NCBI RefSeq assembly: GCF_004367585.1
Contig: NZ_CP038015.1
Location: 1,308,001-1,372,000 of the forward strand
DNA length: 64,000 bases
Direction: 5' to 3'
From: Paenisporosarcina antarctica
GTDB taxonomy: Bacteria; Bacillota; Bacilli; Bacillales_A; Planococcaceae
Of this stretch, positions 17,202 through 28,225 are shown in pieces. Position numbers and translations under genes: made by a program. The notes below the pieces were generated by a model, which was given only the letters and a program-made list of their open reading frames with translations, searched no databases and had not been told where the DNA came from. Positions within the stretch are counted from its first letter, which is position 1. Every line of letters begins with the position of its first letter.

Positions 17202-17245
17202 AAAAGAAGAAGTGAATCGCATAAACGCGATTCACTTCTTCTTTT
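17202..17245. terminator. Bidirectional terminator overlapping the rarA stop codon
   Basis: AAAAGAAGAAGTGAATCGC (17202-17220) and GCGATTCACTTCTTCTTTT (17227-17245) form a perfect 19-bp stem with a 6-nt loop. It serves tcdA on the plus strand and rarA on the minus strand. The last codons of rarA (KKK and the stop) lie within the stem. Confidence 0.88.
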
Positions 17246-18521
17246 GTTTGAATGACTCTAATTTCTCGTATATTCCAGCAAGTTTCTTTTCTTCGCCTGC
17301 AAGAACGGGTTTGTAAAACTTCGACTTCAGTAAATTGTCTGGAAGATACGTCTGATTGGCCCAACCGCCGAAGGATCCAATGGGGGTGTTATGTGGATAT
17401 ACATACCCTTCGTGTCCGAGGGTTGCTGCACCAACATAATGAGTATCTTTTAAATGACTTGGTATCTCGCCAACTTTTCCTGCATGAATCGAAGCAATAG
17501 CAGCATCGATTGCTTTGTAAGCTGAGTTTGATTTCTCCGATAAACACATCTCAACGACTGCGCTTGCTAAAGGAATGCGTGCCTCGGGTAATCCTAATCG
17601 TTCTGCAGCTTGAATGCTTGCGAGAACATGTGGACCGACAGATGGGTTCGCTACGCCAATATCTTCATATGCCATCACGAGTAGTCGTCTTGAGACAGCT
17701 ACTAAATCACCATTTTCAAGCAAGTGAGCTAAATAATACATGGCAGCATTAACGTCACTTCCTCGTACTGACTTTTGCAGAGCTGACAATAGATTGTAGA
17801 AATGAGAACCTTTTTTATCACCAAAAACACCAATTCGATCGACCAAGTTTTGCAGTAAAGCATCATCAATTATGGTGACACCATCTTCTTCATCTGATGC
17901 CGAAACGACAGATTCGAGAAGTGTTAATGCTTTTCTTGCATCTCCATTTGACGAATCAGCTATTTTCATTTGCTGTTCTTGTGAAATTTGAATCGTCTGT
18001 CGACCTAGTCCGCGCTTGTTGTCGGTAAGTGCTCGTTTGATAAGTGTTAGTAAATCATCAGCTGTTAATCGTTTCAATTGCTTAATTTCACCACAGCGAG
18101 AACGAATGGCAGGATTTACATCATGAAAAGGGTTTTCAGTTGTAGCTCCAATTAATACAATAGAGCCATTTTCAACATGAGGAAGTAAGGTGTCTTGTTG
18201 TAGTTTATTGAATCTATGGATCTCATCCAAAAATAACAAGACTTTTCCTGTCATGCGCGATTCATTGACTACTTCTTCTATTTCTTTCTTTCCTGAACGA
18301 GTAGCATTAAGGGCAATGAACGGTAGATTACTTGTACCAGCAATGGCGTAGGCAAGAGATGTCTTACCGATTCCTGGTTCGCCGTATAATAACATGGATG
18401 GAACATGTCCATTTAAAATCATTTTATATAAAGGAGTATTTACTCCAATAATGTCTTGTTGACCAGCGATTTCGTCCAATTTATGCGGTCTCATTCGATA
18501 AGCAAGTGGTTCGTTTTGCAA
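17232..18521 (-). CDS. rarA: Replication-associated recombination protein RarA (MgsA family AAA+ ATPase)
   Basis: RarA acts at stalled replication forks. The 429 residues show an N-terminal AAA+ module with Walker A GEPGIGKTSLAYAI, Walker B LLFLDEIHRF, an arginine-finger region (AIRSRCGEIKQL), and the C-terminal tetramerisation domain with RLLVMAYEDIGVANP and the late GHEGYVYPHN. Start is TTG at 18521, 8 nt after AGGAGG; no ATG is available nearby. It is transcribed divergently from cymR. The terminator hairpin intrudes on its last codons. Confidence 0.95.
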   Translation of the reverse strand: MQNEPLAYRMRPHKLDEIAGQQDIIGVNTPLYKMILNGHVPSMLLYGEPGIGKTSLAYAIAGTSNLPFIALNATRSGKKEIEEVVNESRMTGKVLLFLDEIHRFNKLQQDTLLPHVENGSIVLIGATTENPFHDVNPAIRSRCGEIKQLKRLTADDLLTLIKRALTDNKRGLGRQTIQISQEQQMKIADSSNGDARKALTLLESVVSASDEEDGVTIIDDALLQNLVDRIGVFGDKKGSHFYNLLSALQKSVRGSDVNAAMYYLAHLLENGDLVAVSRRLLVMAYEDIGVANPSVGPHVLASIQAAERLGLPEARIPLASAVVEMCLSEKSNSAYKAIDAAIASIHAGKVGEIPSHLKDTHYVGAATLGHEGYVYPHNTPIGSFGGWANQTYLPDNLLKSKFYKPVLAGEEKKLAGIYEKLESFKQKKK

Positions 18522-18572
18522 TATGAGTACCTCCTATATTCGTACATTTGTTCTCCATTATACGTGTTCATA

Positions 18573-18591
18573 TGTGAAAAGTCATTTCACA
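18573..18591. promoter_or_regulatory. 19-bp perfect palindrome upstream of cymR
   Basis: TGTGAAA-AGTCA-TTTCACA is a perfect 7-bp dyad with a 5-bp spacer in the rarA-cymR intergenic space. It covers the -40 to -20 region of the cymR promoter (extended -10 TGCTATACT at 18611-18618). The same architecture and spacer occur in the amylase promoter at 4467-4485, with one base changed per arm. It is two bp longer than TnrA/GlnR sites and three longer than Fnr sites, so the cognate factor is not evident. Confidence 0.5.
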
Positions 18592-18609
18592 GTAGAATGG
18601 TAGGAAATG

Positions 18610-18618
18610 TGCTATACT
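18610..18618 (+). promoter_or_regulatory. Extended -10 promoter of cymR
   Basis: TGTGCTATACT includes a TGn-TATACT extended -10 element. There is no good -35 at 17 bp, which is common for extended -10 promoters. The upstream palindrome overlaps the -35 position. Confidence 0.5.
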
Positions 18619-18655
18619 ATATGAAGAATTTAGAGGATTTATAGAGGTGGATAAC

Positions 18656-19075
18656 GTGAAAATATCAACAAAAGGTCGTTATGGTTTAACGATTATGATT
18701 GCTTTAGCCAAACAATTTGGAGAAGGTCCCGTGCCACTCCGTCAAATAGCATCAGACAATGATTTATCAGAGGCCTATTTAGAACAATTGGTCTCTTCAC
18801 TGCGTAATTCAGGACTAGTTAAAAGTGTCAGAGGAGCGCATGGGGGATATATGCTTTCAAAACCCCCTCATTTAATTTCTTCTGGGGATGTTATACGTGT
18901 CTTAGAAGGACCGATTCAACCTGTTGAAGGAATTGAAGATGAAGCGCCTCCTCAAAGAGAATTATGGATGCGTATTCGAGATGCAGTGAAGACCGTTTTA
19001 GATACAACAACAATTGAAGATTTAGCCAAATACAGTGAAACGTCTTCAGATGAAGGGTATATGTATTACATTTAA
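18656..19075 (+). CDS. cymR: Rrf2-family regulator CymR
   Basis: CymR is the master repressor of cysteine metabolism in Bacillales and works with CysK. From GTG 18656 the product has 139 residues, starting KISTKGRYGLTIMIALAK with a winged helix (about 20-65; LSEAYLEQLVSSLRNSGLVKSVRGAHGGY). It contains no cysteine at all, so it cannot hold the iron-sulfur cluster of IscR; this supports CymR. An upstream in-frame GTG at 18647 overlaps the Shine-Dalgarno AGAGGTGG. It precedes a cysteine desulfurase and mnmA. Confidence 0.92.
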   Translation: MKISTKGRYGLTIMIALAKQFGEGPVPLRQIASDNDLSEAYLEQLVSSLRNSGLVKSVRGAHGGYMLSKPPHLISSGDVIRVLEGPIQPVEGIEDEAPPQRELWMRIRDAVKTVLDTTTIEDLAKYSETSSDEGYMYYI

Positions 19076-19100
19076 GTACGTGTTCAAAAAGGAGTACGAC

Positions 19101-20243
19101 ATGACTAAAATATATTTAGACCACGCAGCCACTTCGCCTGTACATCCACAAGTCATAGCAAAATTGGTTGAAACGATGGGACAAGTTTATGGCAATCCAT
19201 CTAGCATCCATGCTGCTGGCCGTGAAGCGCGAAAACAACTAGACAATGCTCGTGAGTATTTAGCGAAAAGTATTCGTGCAAAAGATCAAGAAATCATTTT
19301 GACCAGTGGTGGGACGGAAGCAGATAATTTAGCAATTTTCGGAACCGCTTACGCAAGGAAAAGTGAAGGGACACATATTATCACTTCTCAAATAGAGCAC
19401 CATGCTGTCTTAAGTGCATGTGAAAAGCTTGAAAAAGAAGGGTATGACGTAACGTATTTACCTGTAAATGAACAGGGTCGTATAGCTACAGAAGATGTCA
19501 AAGATGCACTTCGTGATGATACGATTTTAGTGACGATAATGCTTGGTAATAATGAAGTGGGAACGATTCAACCAATTAAAGAAATTGGAGAATTGTTGAA
19601 AGATCACAAGGCAACTTTTCATACAGATGCTGTTCAAGCATACGGATTGCTTTCTATTTCAGTTGCTGATTTAAATGTGGATCTTTTATCTGTCTCATCA
19701 CATAAAATCAATGGACCTAAAGGAATTGGCTTTTTGTATCAAAGAAAAGGCACCAAATTAGCAGCTCAACTTTTTGGTGGACAACAAGAACGAAAACGCC
19801 GTGCTGGAACTGAAAATGTCCCGGGCATTTTAGCATTCGCTGAAGCAGTTTCTATCGCACAACAAACGATGGAAGAAAAGCGCGAACAATATAATCACTA
19901 TAAAAATAATATGATTTCAATTTTTGAACAAGCTAACCTTGATTTCAAGTTAAATGGAGATGAACAATCAATGCTTCCACATATAATGAATGTTAGCTTT
20001 GCTGGTACCGATGTAGAGTCACTACTCGTTAATTTAGACATAGCGGGGTTAAGTGTTTCGAGTGGTTCAGCATGCACAGCAGGTTCAATAAATCCTTCTC
20101 ACGTGCTAGTCGCTATGTACGGTGAAGAAGCAAGTGAACTACGTAATTCAATTCGCTTTAGTTTTGGTTACGGGATCACGGATGCGGAAGTAAAAGCAGC
20201 AGCTATTTTAACAGTTAATATAGTTAGACGACTTGTAAAATAG
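19101..20243 (+). CDS. Cysteine desulfurase (YrvO type, partner of MnmA)
   Basis: A PLP enzyme that removes sulfur from cysteine as a persulfide. From ATG 19101 it has 380 residues. It opens with IYLDHAATSPVHP and shows the PLP lysine in SVSSHKINGPKG (about 200) and the active-site cysteine in SGSACTAGS (about 324). AAAAGGAG sets the start; a longer frame into cymR is spurious. It sits directly before mnmA, 33 nt away, as B. subtilis yrvO does, which feeds sulfur to MnmA for 2-thiouridine. General use for iron-sulfur clusters cannot be excluded. Confidence 0.93.
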   Translation: MTKIYLDHAATSPVHPQVIAKLVETMGQVYGNPSSIHAAGREARKQLDNAREYLAKSIRAKDQEIILTSGGTEADNLAIFGTAYARKSEGTHIITSQIEHHAVLSACEKLEKEGYDVTYLPVNEQGRIATEDVKDALRDDTILVTIMLGNNEVGTIQPIKEIGELLKDHKATFHTDAVQAYGLLSISVADLNVDLLSVSSHKINGPKGIGFLYQRKGTKLAAQLFGGQQERKRRAGTENVPGILAFAEAVSIAQQTMEEKREQYNHYKNNMISIFEQANLDFKLNGDEQSMLPHIMNVSFAGTDVESLLVNLDIAGLSVSSGSACTAGSINPSHVLVAMYGEEASELRNSIRFSFGYGITDAEVKAAAILTVNIVRRLVK

Positions 20244-20269
20244 CTTGTAAAATAAATTAGAAAAGGTGA

Positions 20270-21397
<1,128 letters not shown>

Positions 21398-21415
21398 TGG
21401 ACTAGGAGTGAGAAA

Positions 21416-22072
21416 ATGAATGAACTTGAACTTGGCATTGCGGCCATTCAGAATAAAGATTATGAACAAGCGGTTGTTCATTTTAATAACGCCATTGAAG
21501 AAGAACCAAATAATCCATTAGGTTACATCAATTTCGGCAATTTGTTAGCACGAATGAATGAAACAGATCGGGCAGAGCGTTTCTTCCAAAAGGCGATCAC
21601 GCTTGATGCTGAAGCAGCTACTGCATTTTATGGGTTAGCCAATTTATATTACGAGCAAGAACGCTTTGAGGAAGCAGTAAAGCTTTATGAAAAAGCAGTT
21701 AAATTTGGCATACAAGGTGCGGATGTCTTCTTTATGATGGGGAAATGTTTTGAACGGTTAGGGAACGAAAAACTAGCGCTTCCATATTTACAACGTGCAG
21801 CTGAACTCGATCCAACGGATGTTCAAATTCGCTTATCTTATGGCATTGTATTAGCAGCTCTAGAAATGTTCAAAGAAGCAGAACCTGAATTTATGTATGT
21901 CATTCATGAAGACTTGAACAATGCAGATGCGCACTATAATTTAGGTGTGTTATACGCAGTGTCTACAGAGCGTATAGATGATGCTTTGTATCATTTAAAA
22001 CAAGCATACACATTACAACCGAAGTTTGATCAAGCACGTTATGTGTACGATATGATTTCATTAAGAAAATAA
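21416..22072 (+). CDS. TPR-repeat protein (YrrB-like)
   Basis: The 218-residue protein is built almost wholly of tetratricopeptide repeats of 34 residues, for example LGIAAIQNKDYEQAVVHFNN, INFGNLLARMNETDRAERFF, and FYGLANLYYEQERFEEAVKL. TPR arrays bind other proteins; no enzyme motif is visible. It lies 19 nt after mnmA and 24 nt before recD2. The same neighbourhood in B. subtilis holds YrrB, suggested from its context to work with tRNA modification enzymes. There is no signal peptide. Confidence 0.9.
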   Translation: MNELELGIAAIQNKDYEQAVVHFNNAIEEEPNNPLGYINFGNLLARMNETDRAERFFQKAITLDAEAATAFYGLANLYYEQERFEEAVKLYEKAVKFGIQGADVFFMMGKCFERLGNEKLALPYLQRAAELDPTDVQIRLSYGIVLAALEMFKEAEPEFMYVIHEDLNNADAHYNLGVLYAVSTERIDDALYHLKQAYTLQPKFDQARYVYDMISLRK

Positions 22073-22095
22073 CGATTGAAAAGGAGGCGACAGTT

Positions 22096-24516
22096 TTGTC
22101 AAGTCAAAATGAATTATTTGAACAGCAAGAAATGCATATTACAGGCAAACCTGTCGTCACTATTTTTCATAACTCCACAAATTTATTCTCCATTGTAAAA
22201 CTTAAAATCAACGAAACGAATATACCTAATGATGATAAAGAAATTATTATTACTGGGTATTTCCCCCAACTAACGAATGAAGAAACGTATCGTTTTACTG
22301 GTCAAATAAAACAGCATCCAAAGTATGGAACGCAGTTTCAAGTGGAGACATTTGCAAAAGATGTTCCTGAAACTGAGCAAGGCATCATTCATTATTTATC
22401 GAGTGATTTGTTCCATGGAATTGGGCGTAAAACGGCTGAAACCATTGTAAAAAAGTTAGGGAAAGATGCGATTCGAATCATTTTAGATGATCCCGAAGCG
22501 TTAAACGTCATTCCGAGACTTGCGCAAGAAAAGAAAGACACGATTCGCTTAGGGTTAGAGCAAAATCTTGGTTTAGAGCGTGTAATGATTCAATTGAATG
22601 GATGGGGCTTCGGTCCTCAGCTTGCCATGCGGATTTACCAAACTTATCGTGAAGAAACCATTGAAATGTTAATGAAAAACCCGTTTCGTCTTATTGAAGA
22701 TATAGAAGGAATTGGTTTTCATCGCGCGGACGAATTAGGTTCTAAACTCGGAATGACAGGAAAACATCCTGATCGAATTAAAGCGGCCGTTTTTCATTTG
22801 TTAAATGCGGCTTCTCTCAGTGAAGGACATGTTTACTTACATGCTGAACAAATATTACCCAATGTCAAGCAACTGTTGGAGTCTAGCCAGTTTGAAGAAG
22901 TCCCTTTTGAAGCGATTTCAACGGCTTGTATGGAATTAGTCGAAGAGGGGAAACTCGCAGGGGAGATGTCTCGTTTTTACTTGCCTTCCCTTTATTATTC
23001 AGAAGTAGGCATCGCGTCGAAACTAGAAACATTGTTAGCTGAACAACAAGAAAGAACGGGCTTTCCGACGTCTGAAATTCGTAAAGCTCTAGGCGACACG
23101 GAAGAACGACTAGACGTGACCTATGCACAGACCCAGATTGAGGCAATAGAACTTGGAATGAATGCATCTGTCATGTTGCTAACGGGTGGTCCTGGTACAG
23201 GGAAGACAACGGTAGTCAGAGGACTTGTTGAAGTATACGCAGAATTACATGGCCTAACGCTTGATCCTAAAGACTATGCAAAAAAGCAAGAACCCTTTCC
23301 AATTATTCTAGCAGCCCCTACTGGTCGCGCAGCTAAACGATTAAATGAATCAACTGGCCTTCCATCCATGACGATTCATCGTTTACTTGGCTTCACCGGG
23401 CAAGATAAAGATGAAGAAACAGAAAGAGATATTAAGGGTAGGTTAATCATAATTGATGAAATGTCAATGGTCGATACATGGTTAGCCCACCAACTATTAA
23501 AGGCCATTCCGGAAGGCGCACAAGTTATCTTTGTTGGTGACCAAGATCAATTACCACCTGTTGGACCAGGACAAGTATTAAAGGATTTACTTGCATCTAA
23601 ACGAATACCAACTGTTGAACTAACTGATATATATCGTCAATCTGCTGGATCATCAATTATTCAACTAGCCCATCAAATGAAAAAAGGCCAATTACCAACG
23701 AATATAACTGACAAAACGTCTGATCGTTCTTTTATAAAAGCTGGACCAGATCAAATTGCGGAAGTAGTCGAAAAAGTCATTAAAAGTGCTTTGGCAAAAG
23801 GTCATACCATTAAAGAATTACAAGTCCTTGCGCCAATGTATAAAGGTCCTGCTGGCATTGATGCATTAAATAAAATGATACAACAAATGGTCAATCCAAA
23901 TGATACCCAAAAACGCAAAGAACTAGTGTTTGGAGAAACAATCTATCGTATTGGCGATAAAGTGTTACAGCTCATCAATCAACCGGAAAGCCAAGTATAT
24001 AACGGGGATATGGGCGAAGTAATAAGTATTTCAAAAGCCAATGAAAATATTGAAAAGCAAGACATGATGATCGTTTCATTCGAAGGAATTGAAGTAACCT
24101 ATCAGCGCAATGATCTAGGTCAATTAACACTTGCCTATTGTTGTTCAATTCATAAATCCCAAGGTAGTGAGTTCCCAATTGTTATCATGCCAGTAGTACG
24201 TAGTTACATGAAGATGCTACGACGCAATTTATTATACACAGGGATTACTCGGGCAAAAAATTTCTTGATTCTTTGTGGCGATTTAGATGTCTTTAAATTT
24301 GGCATTCAACGCAATGACGATTTAGCAAGATTAACATCATTAAAGGGACGATTAAGTGAGGCAGTTACAGCGGTAACAGAACCGGTTGTTGCTGAAAATA
24401 GTGTGAGTGAAGGTGACCAAGAAGTGTCGTTAACTGCGACAAATCATTTAACGATACACCCATTAGTCGGAATGAATGGAACAACACCTTATGATTATTT
24501 AGATAATGCCAATTGA
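22096..24516 (+). CDS. recD2: RecD2 5'-3' DNA helicase
   Basis: A superfamily 1B helicase involved in DNA repair and fork progress, distinct from RecBCD-bound RecD. The 806 residues include an N-terminal OB-like domain, helix-hairpin-helix segments (LFHGIGRKTAETIVKKLG), Walker A MLLTGGPGTGKTTVVRG (about 357), Walker B IIIDEMSMVD, motif III VGDQDQLPPVGPG, and the late CCSIHKSQGSEFP and YTGITRAK motifs. Start is TTG at 22096 after AAGGAGG. The stop overlaps the -35 of the alaS promoter. Confidence 0.95.
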   Translation: MSSQNELFEQQEMHITGKPVVTIFHNSTNLFSIVKLKINETNIPNDDKEIIITGYFPQLTNEETYRFTGQIKQHPKYGTQFQVETFAKDVPETEQGIIHYLSSDLFHGIGRKTAETIVKKLGKDAIRIILDDPEALNVIPRLAQEKKDTIRLGLEQNLGLERVMIQLNGWGFGPQLAMRIYQTYREETIEMLMKNPFRLIEDIEGIGFHRADELGSKLGMTGKHPDRIKAAVFHLLNAASLSEGHVYLHAEQILPNVKQLLESSQFEEVPFEAISTACMELVEEGKLAGEMSRFYLPSLYYSEVGIASKLETLLAEQQERTGFPTSEIRKALGDTEERLDVTYAQTQIEAIELGMNASVMLLTGGPGTGKTTVVRGLVEVYAELHGLTLDPKDYAKKQEPFPIILAAPTGRAAKRLNESTGLPSMTIHRLLGFTGQDKDEETERDIKGRLIIIDEMSMVDTWLAHQLLKAIPEGAQVIFVGDQDQLPPVGPGQVLKDLLASKRIPTVELTDIYRQSAGSSIIQLAHQMKKGQLPTNITDKTSDRSFIKAGPDQIAEVVEKVIKSALAKGHTIKELQVLAPMYKGPAGIDALNKMIQQMVNPNDTQKRKELVFGETIYRIGDKVLQLINQPESQVYNGDMGEVISISKANENIEKQDMMIVSFEGIEVTYQRNDLGQLTLAYCCSIHKSQGSEFPIVIMPVVRSYMKMLRRNLLYTGITRAKNFLILCGDLDVFKFGIQRNDDLARLTSLKGRLSEAVTAVTEPVVAENSVSEGDQEVSLTATNHLTIHPLVGMNGTTPYDYLDNAN

Positions 24517-24541
24517 CACACAGACAATTATTTTTTATACT
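24513..24541 (+). promoter_or_regulatory. Promoter of alaS
   Basis: TTGACA (24513-24518) and TATACT (24536-24541), 17 bp apart, form a near-consensus sigma-A promoter. The -35 overlaps the recD2 stop codon. Confidence 0.75.
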
Positions 24542-24549
24542 TTTAAACA

Positions 24550-24784
24550 AATGATTGAAAACGTTGATGGAGAAAGTACATTTGTGAGGCTTGAATAAGA
24601 AAGAGGTTCCTTGGCTGAAAGAACCTTCAAGTTTTTAAGATGGAAAGCTACTCCTGAGTGCAGCTAATCCCTGTCGTAAGCCGCGTTAAGGCATAATCGA
24701 GAGACAGCAGAGAACTTCTGCTGTAACTAGGGTGGTACCGCGAATTAAAGCCTTCGTCCCTTTTTTAGGGACAAGGGCTTTTTC
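24550..24784 (+). promoter_or_regulatory. T-box riboswitch, alanine specific (alaS leader)
   Basis: The conserved T-box AGGGTGGTACCGCG lies at 24729-24742 and a strong terminator follows. The specifier is read as GCT (24663-24665), followed by A; it lies 9 nt after an ACTC, the same spacing as CAC in the hisS leader of this window. GCT is an alanine codon. Uncharged tRNA-Ala would favour the antiterminator and allow alaS transcription. Confidence 0.93.
24748..24784 (+). terminator. T-box-controlled terminator before alaS
   Basis: AGCCTTCGTCCCT and AGGGACAAGGGCT pair (one mismatch) around TTTTT and are followed by TTTTT. It is the conditional terminator of the alaS T-box. Confidence 0.9.
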
Positions 24785-24805
24785 TATTTTAAGGAGGAAT
24801 TATTC

Positions 24806-27433
24806 ATGAAAACTGCTGCAGAAATTCGTCGCATGTATTTAGATTTTTTTATTGAAAAAGGGCATGCATTAGAGCCTAGTGCACCGCTTGTTCCGATAAA
24901 CGATAATTCACTATTGTGGATTAATAGTGGTGTCGCAACATTAAAAAAATATTTTGATGGACGTGTAATACCTGATAATCCACGTATTACAAACGCACAA
25001 AAATCTATTCGTACAAATGACATTGAAAATGTTGGGAAAACAGCTCGTCATCATACCTTCTTTGAAATGTTAGGAAATTTCTCTATTGGTGAATACTTTA
25101 AAAAAGAAGCAATTCACTGGGCGTGGGAATTTTTAACCGATAAAAAATGGATAGGTTTTGATCCACAGTTATTATCGATTACAATTCACCCAGAGGATGA
25201 AGAAGCGTATGCAATATGGCGTGATGAAGTCGGGATCCCTGAAGAGCGTATTATTCGCTTAGAAGGTAACTTCTGGGATATTGGTGAAGGTCCAAGTGGT
25301 CCGAACTCAGAAATTTTCTACGATCGAGGAGAGAGTTATGGTCATGATATGACGGATCCAGAACTGTATCCAGGTGGAGAAAATGATCGCTATTTAGAAA
25401 TTTGGAACTTGGTTTTCTCACAGTTTAACCATAATCCAGATCACACGTATACCCCTCTTCCGAAGCAAAACATTGATACAGGTATGGGTTTAGAGCGTAT
25501 GGCATGTGTCGTACAAAATGTCCCAACAAACTTTGATACGGATTTATTTTTACCAATTATTCGTAAAACACAAGAACTTTCGGATAAAACATATGGCGAG
25601 GATGGAAATTATGACCTTGCTTTTAAAATAATTGCTGATCACACTCGTACCGTTGCTTTTGCTATTGGAGACGGTGCACTGCCTTCAAATGAGGGAAGAG
25701 GGTATGTATTGCGTCGCTTATTACGCCGTGCTGTTCGTTTCGGTAAAAATTTAGGTATGGACCGTCCGTTTATGTACACATTAGTACCAATTATTGGAGA
25801 AATTATGAATGATTTCTACCCTGAAGTCAAAGCAAAACAGGAATTTATCATGCGTGTAATAAAAAATGAAGAAGAACGTTTTCATGAGACACTACAAGAT
25901 GGTCTTGGTATTTTAGCATCTGTTATTTCAACTCAACAAGATGCTGGTTTAAAGGTCATACCAGGTAGTGATGCATTCCGTTTATATGATACGTTCGGTT
26001 TCCCTGTTGAATTGACACAAGAATATGCTGAAGAAGATGGTATGACCGTCGATTTTGCAGGTTTTAAAGCTTCTCTAGAAGCTCAACGCACGCGTGCTCG
26101 CTCTGCACGAAAAGATGTTGATTCCATGCAAATACAATCTGAAGTTTTAGGGAATATTAAAGAGCAAAGTCATTTTATTGGCTACGATACAGTTATAGCT
26201 ACGGCTAAAGTGCTTGTTATGGTAAAAGATGGGGAACGCGTTGAAATTGCTCAAGAAGGCGATGTAGTTAAAGTTATTTTGGACCAAACTCCTTTCTACG
26301 CTGAAAGTGGCGGACAAATAGCAGATCACGGAATCATCGAAAATGACCTGTTTAAAGCATTTGTAAAAGATGTCCAAAAAGCACCAAATGGCCAAAATCT
26401 TCATACCGTTGTTATTGAGTCTGGCGAACTAACAATAAATGAAGATGTAACCGCAACAGTAGATCAATCTATGCGAAAATCAACAGTTAAAAACCATACC
26501 GCTACCCATTTATTACATCAAGCATTAAAAGACGTCTTAGGCACTCACGTAAACCAAGCAGGTTCTTATGTAGGTCCAGATCGATTGCGTTTTGACTTCT
26601 CTCATTTTGGTCAAGTGACAAAGCAAGAGCTTGAATTGATTGAGCAACAAGTAAACGAGAAAATCTGGGATGATATACAAGTAATTACGGGAAATCATCA
26701 AATTAGTGAAGCGAAAAAAATGGGTGCTATGGCATTATTTGGTGAAAAATATGGGGATATTGTTCGTGTTGTATCAATAGGGCAGTATTCACTAGAACTT
26801 TGTGGTGGTTGTCACGTGAGTAATACTTCACAAATTGGTTTCTTTAAACTGTTAAGTGAAAGTGGTATTGGTGCTGGAACTCGACGAATTGAGGCTGTTA
26901 CTGGGAAAGGTACATATCAATTTGTTAAAGAGGAAGAAAGCATTTTAGAAGAAGTAGCTGCATCGTTGAAAACAAATCCAAAAGATGTGGTTGCACGCGT
27001 TCAAGGATTACAACAAGAACTTCGCCAAGTCCAACGTGAAAATGATTCATTATCTGCAAAAATGGCAAATAATCAAGCTTCTTCTATTTTAGAAAATGCG
27101 CAACAAATTGATGGAATTACGGTTTTATCTTCACGCGTACAAGTAAAAGACAATAACCAACTTCGACAAATGATGGATGATTTGAAAACGAAAATGAATC
27201 AAGCAGTTATTGTTCTAGGTGCCGCTGAAGGTGACAAAGTCATGTTAATTGCTGGTGTAACAAATGATATAACTGGCGGAAAATATCATGCAGGTAATAT
27301 TGTGAAACATGTTGCCGAACAATGTGATGGTAAAGGTGGCGGTCGACCTGATATGGCAATGGCTGGAGCAAAAGATTCGTCGAAACTTGAAGAAGCTTTA
27401 CAATCTGTGTATGATTATGTCAAATGCATTTAA
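24806..27433 (+). CDS. alaS: Alanyl-tRNA synthetase
   Basis: Charges tRNA-Ala and edits Ser/Gly mischarging. The 875 residues include the catalytic core ([38 protein letters not shown]), the editing domain with zinc-type motif [11 protein letters not shown] and the later CGGCHVSNT, and the C-terminal C-Ala domain with DHHA1-like [13 protein letters not shown]. The start ATG 24806 follows AAGGAGGA. It is expressed from its own T-box-controlled promoter and precedes the ireB-ruvX-yrzB cluster as in most Firmicutes. Confidence 0.98.
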   Translation: MKTAAEIRRMYLDFFIEKGHALEPSAPLVPINDNSLLWINSGVATLKKYFDGRVIPDNPRITNAQKSIRTNDIENVGKTARHHTFFEMLGNFSIGEYFKKEAIHWAWEFLTDKKWIGFDPQLLSITIHPEDEEAYAIWRDEVGIPEERIIRLEGNFWDIGEGPSGPNSEIFYDRGESYGHDMTDPELYPGGENDRYLEIWNLVFSQFNHNPDHTYTPLPKQNIDTGMGLERMACVVQNVPTNFDTDLFLPIIRKTQELSDKTYGEDGNYDLAFKIIADHTRTVAFAIGDGALPSNEGRGYVLRRLLRRAVRFGKNLGMDRPFMYTLVPIIGEIMNDFYPEVKAKQEFIMRVIKNEEERFHETLQDGLGILASVISTQQDAGLKVIPGSDAFRLYDTFGFPVELTQEYAEEDGMTVDFAGFKASLEAQRTRARSARKDVDSMQIQSEVLGNIKEQSHFIGYDTVIATAKVLVMVKDGERVEIAQEGDVVKVILDQTPFYAESGGQIADHGIIENDLFKAFVKDVQKAPNGQNLHTVVIESGELTINEDVTATVDQSMRKSTVKNHTATHLLHQALKDVLGTHVNQAGSYVGPDRLRFDFSHFGQVTKQELELIEQQVNEKIWDDIQVITGNHQISEAKKMGAMALFGEKYGDIVRVVSIGQYSLELCGGCHVSNTSQIGFFKLLSESGIGAGTRRIEAVTGKGTYQFVKEEESILEEVAASLKTNPKDVVARVQGLQQELRQVQRENDSLSAKMANNQASSILENAQQIDGITVLSSRVQVKDNNQLRQMMDDLKTKMNQAVIVLGAAEGDKVMLIAGVTNDITGGKYHAGNIVKHVAEQCDGKGGGRPDMAMAGAKDSSKLEEALQSVYDYVKCI

Positions 27434-27523
27434 TTAAAACTTGATATCGGTTATACTGAACAAGTAACTTAAATATGCTTGTAAAAGACAATTATATTTT
27501 ACTCCGAAAGCGAGGTGCTGATC

Positions 27524-27790
27524 ATGAGTTCATTTGACAAGACAATGAAGTTTAATTTTCCTGAAGAGTCTATGGAACAAGAAGTGAAGCAAGTAATGCT
27601 TCATGTCCATTCGGCGCTTGAAGAAAAAGGGTACAACCCAATCAACCAAATTGTCGGCTACTTACTTTCGGGTGATCCGGCATACATTCCTCGCCACCAG
27701 GAAGCTCGAAACCTAATCCGTAAGCTTGAGCGTGATGAAATCTTAGAAGAGCTTGTAAAGTTCTACATCAAAAAGAATAACGAGGCATAA
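27524..27790 (+). CDS. IreB family regulatory phosphoprotein (YrzL)
   Basis: A small cytoplasmic protein (88 residues) of the IreB/UPF0297 family. The enterococcal member is a substrate of the PASTA kinase IreK and influences cephalosporin resistance. The sequence starts [14 protein letters not shown], the family's hallmark, and contains [22 protein letters not shown] 27524 is preferred over the in-frame GTG at 27515, which is part of the GAGGTG ribosome binding site. It is followed 3 nt later by ruvX. Confidence 0.95.
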   Translation: MSSFDKTMKFNFPEESMEQEVKQVMLHVHSALEEKGYNPINQIVGYLLSGDPAYIPRHQEARNLIRKLERDEILEELVKFYIKKNNEA

Positions 27791-27793
27791 GTT

Positions 27794-28219
27794 ATGAGAG
27801 TAATGGGGTTGGATGTAGGCTCGAAAACTATTGGTGTGGCGATTAGTGATGCCTTTGGTTGGACAGCTCAAGGAATTGAGACGATTAAAATTGATGAAGC
27901 GAATGAAAAATTCGGTATGGAGCGTATTGCTGAATTAATGATGTTGCATGAGGTATCTTCATTTGTGGTTGGGTACCCCAAAAACATGAACAACTCTATT
28001 GGCCCACGTGCAATAGCATCGGAACGCTTTGCAGATTTGTTACGCCAAACGTTTGAAAAACCAGTATTCTTATGGGATGAACGTTTGACGACAGCTGCGG
28101 CAGAAAAAATGCTAATTAGTGCAGATGTCAGTCGGAAAAAGCGAAAACAAGTCATTGATAAAATGGCGGCAATTTTTATTTTACAAGGCTATCTCGATAG
28201 TCAATCTATTAAGAGGTGA
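27794..28219 (+). CDS. ruvX: YqgF/RuvX-type RNase H-fold nuclease
   Basis: The 141-residue protein has the RNase H fold of Holliday-junction resolvase-like YqgF, which is linked to 16S rRNA 5' end processing. Conserved acidic residues are seen in [16 protein letters not shown] (Asp near 5), [16 protein letters not shown], and [17 protein letters not shown] (Asp-Glu near 97). It sits within the ireB-ruvX-yrzB cluster with 3- and 6-nt gaps, so the three are likely co-translated. Confidence 0.94.
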   Translation: MRVMGLDVGSKTIGVAISDAFGWTAQGIETIKIDEANEKFGMERIAELMMLHEVSSFVVGYPKNMNNSIGPRAIASERFADLLRQTFEKPVFLWDERLTTAAAEKMLISADVSRKKRKQVIDKMAAIFILQGYLDSQSIKR

Positions 28220-28225
28220 TTATTC

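Noticed and set aside
17074-17316. 80-codon plus-strand frame through the 21-bp repeats
   Set aside because: It lacks a start signal and continues as antisense of rarA; the heptad look follows from the 21-bp period.
18573-18591. TnrA/GlnR, Fnr or Rex site
   Set aside because: Arm spacing is 19 bp overall and does not match the 17-, 16- or 18-bp consensus of those factors.
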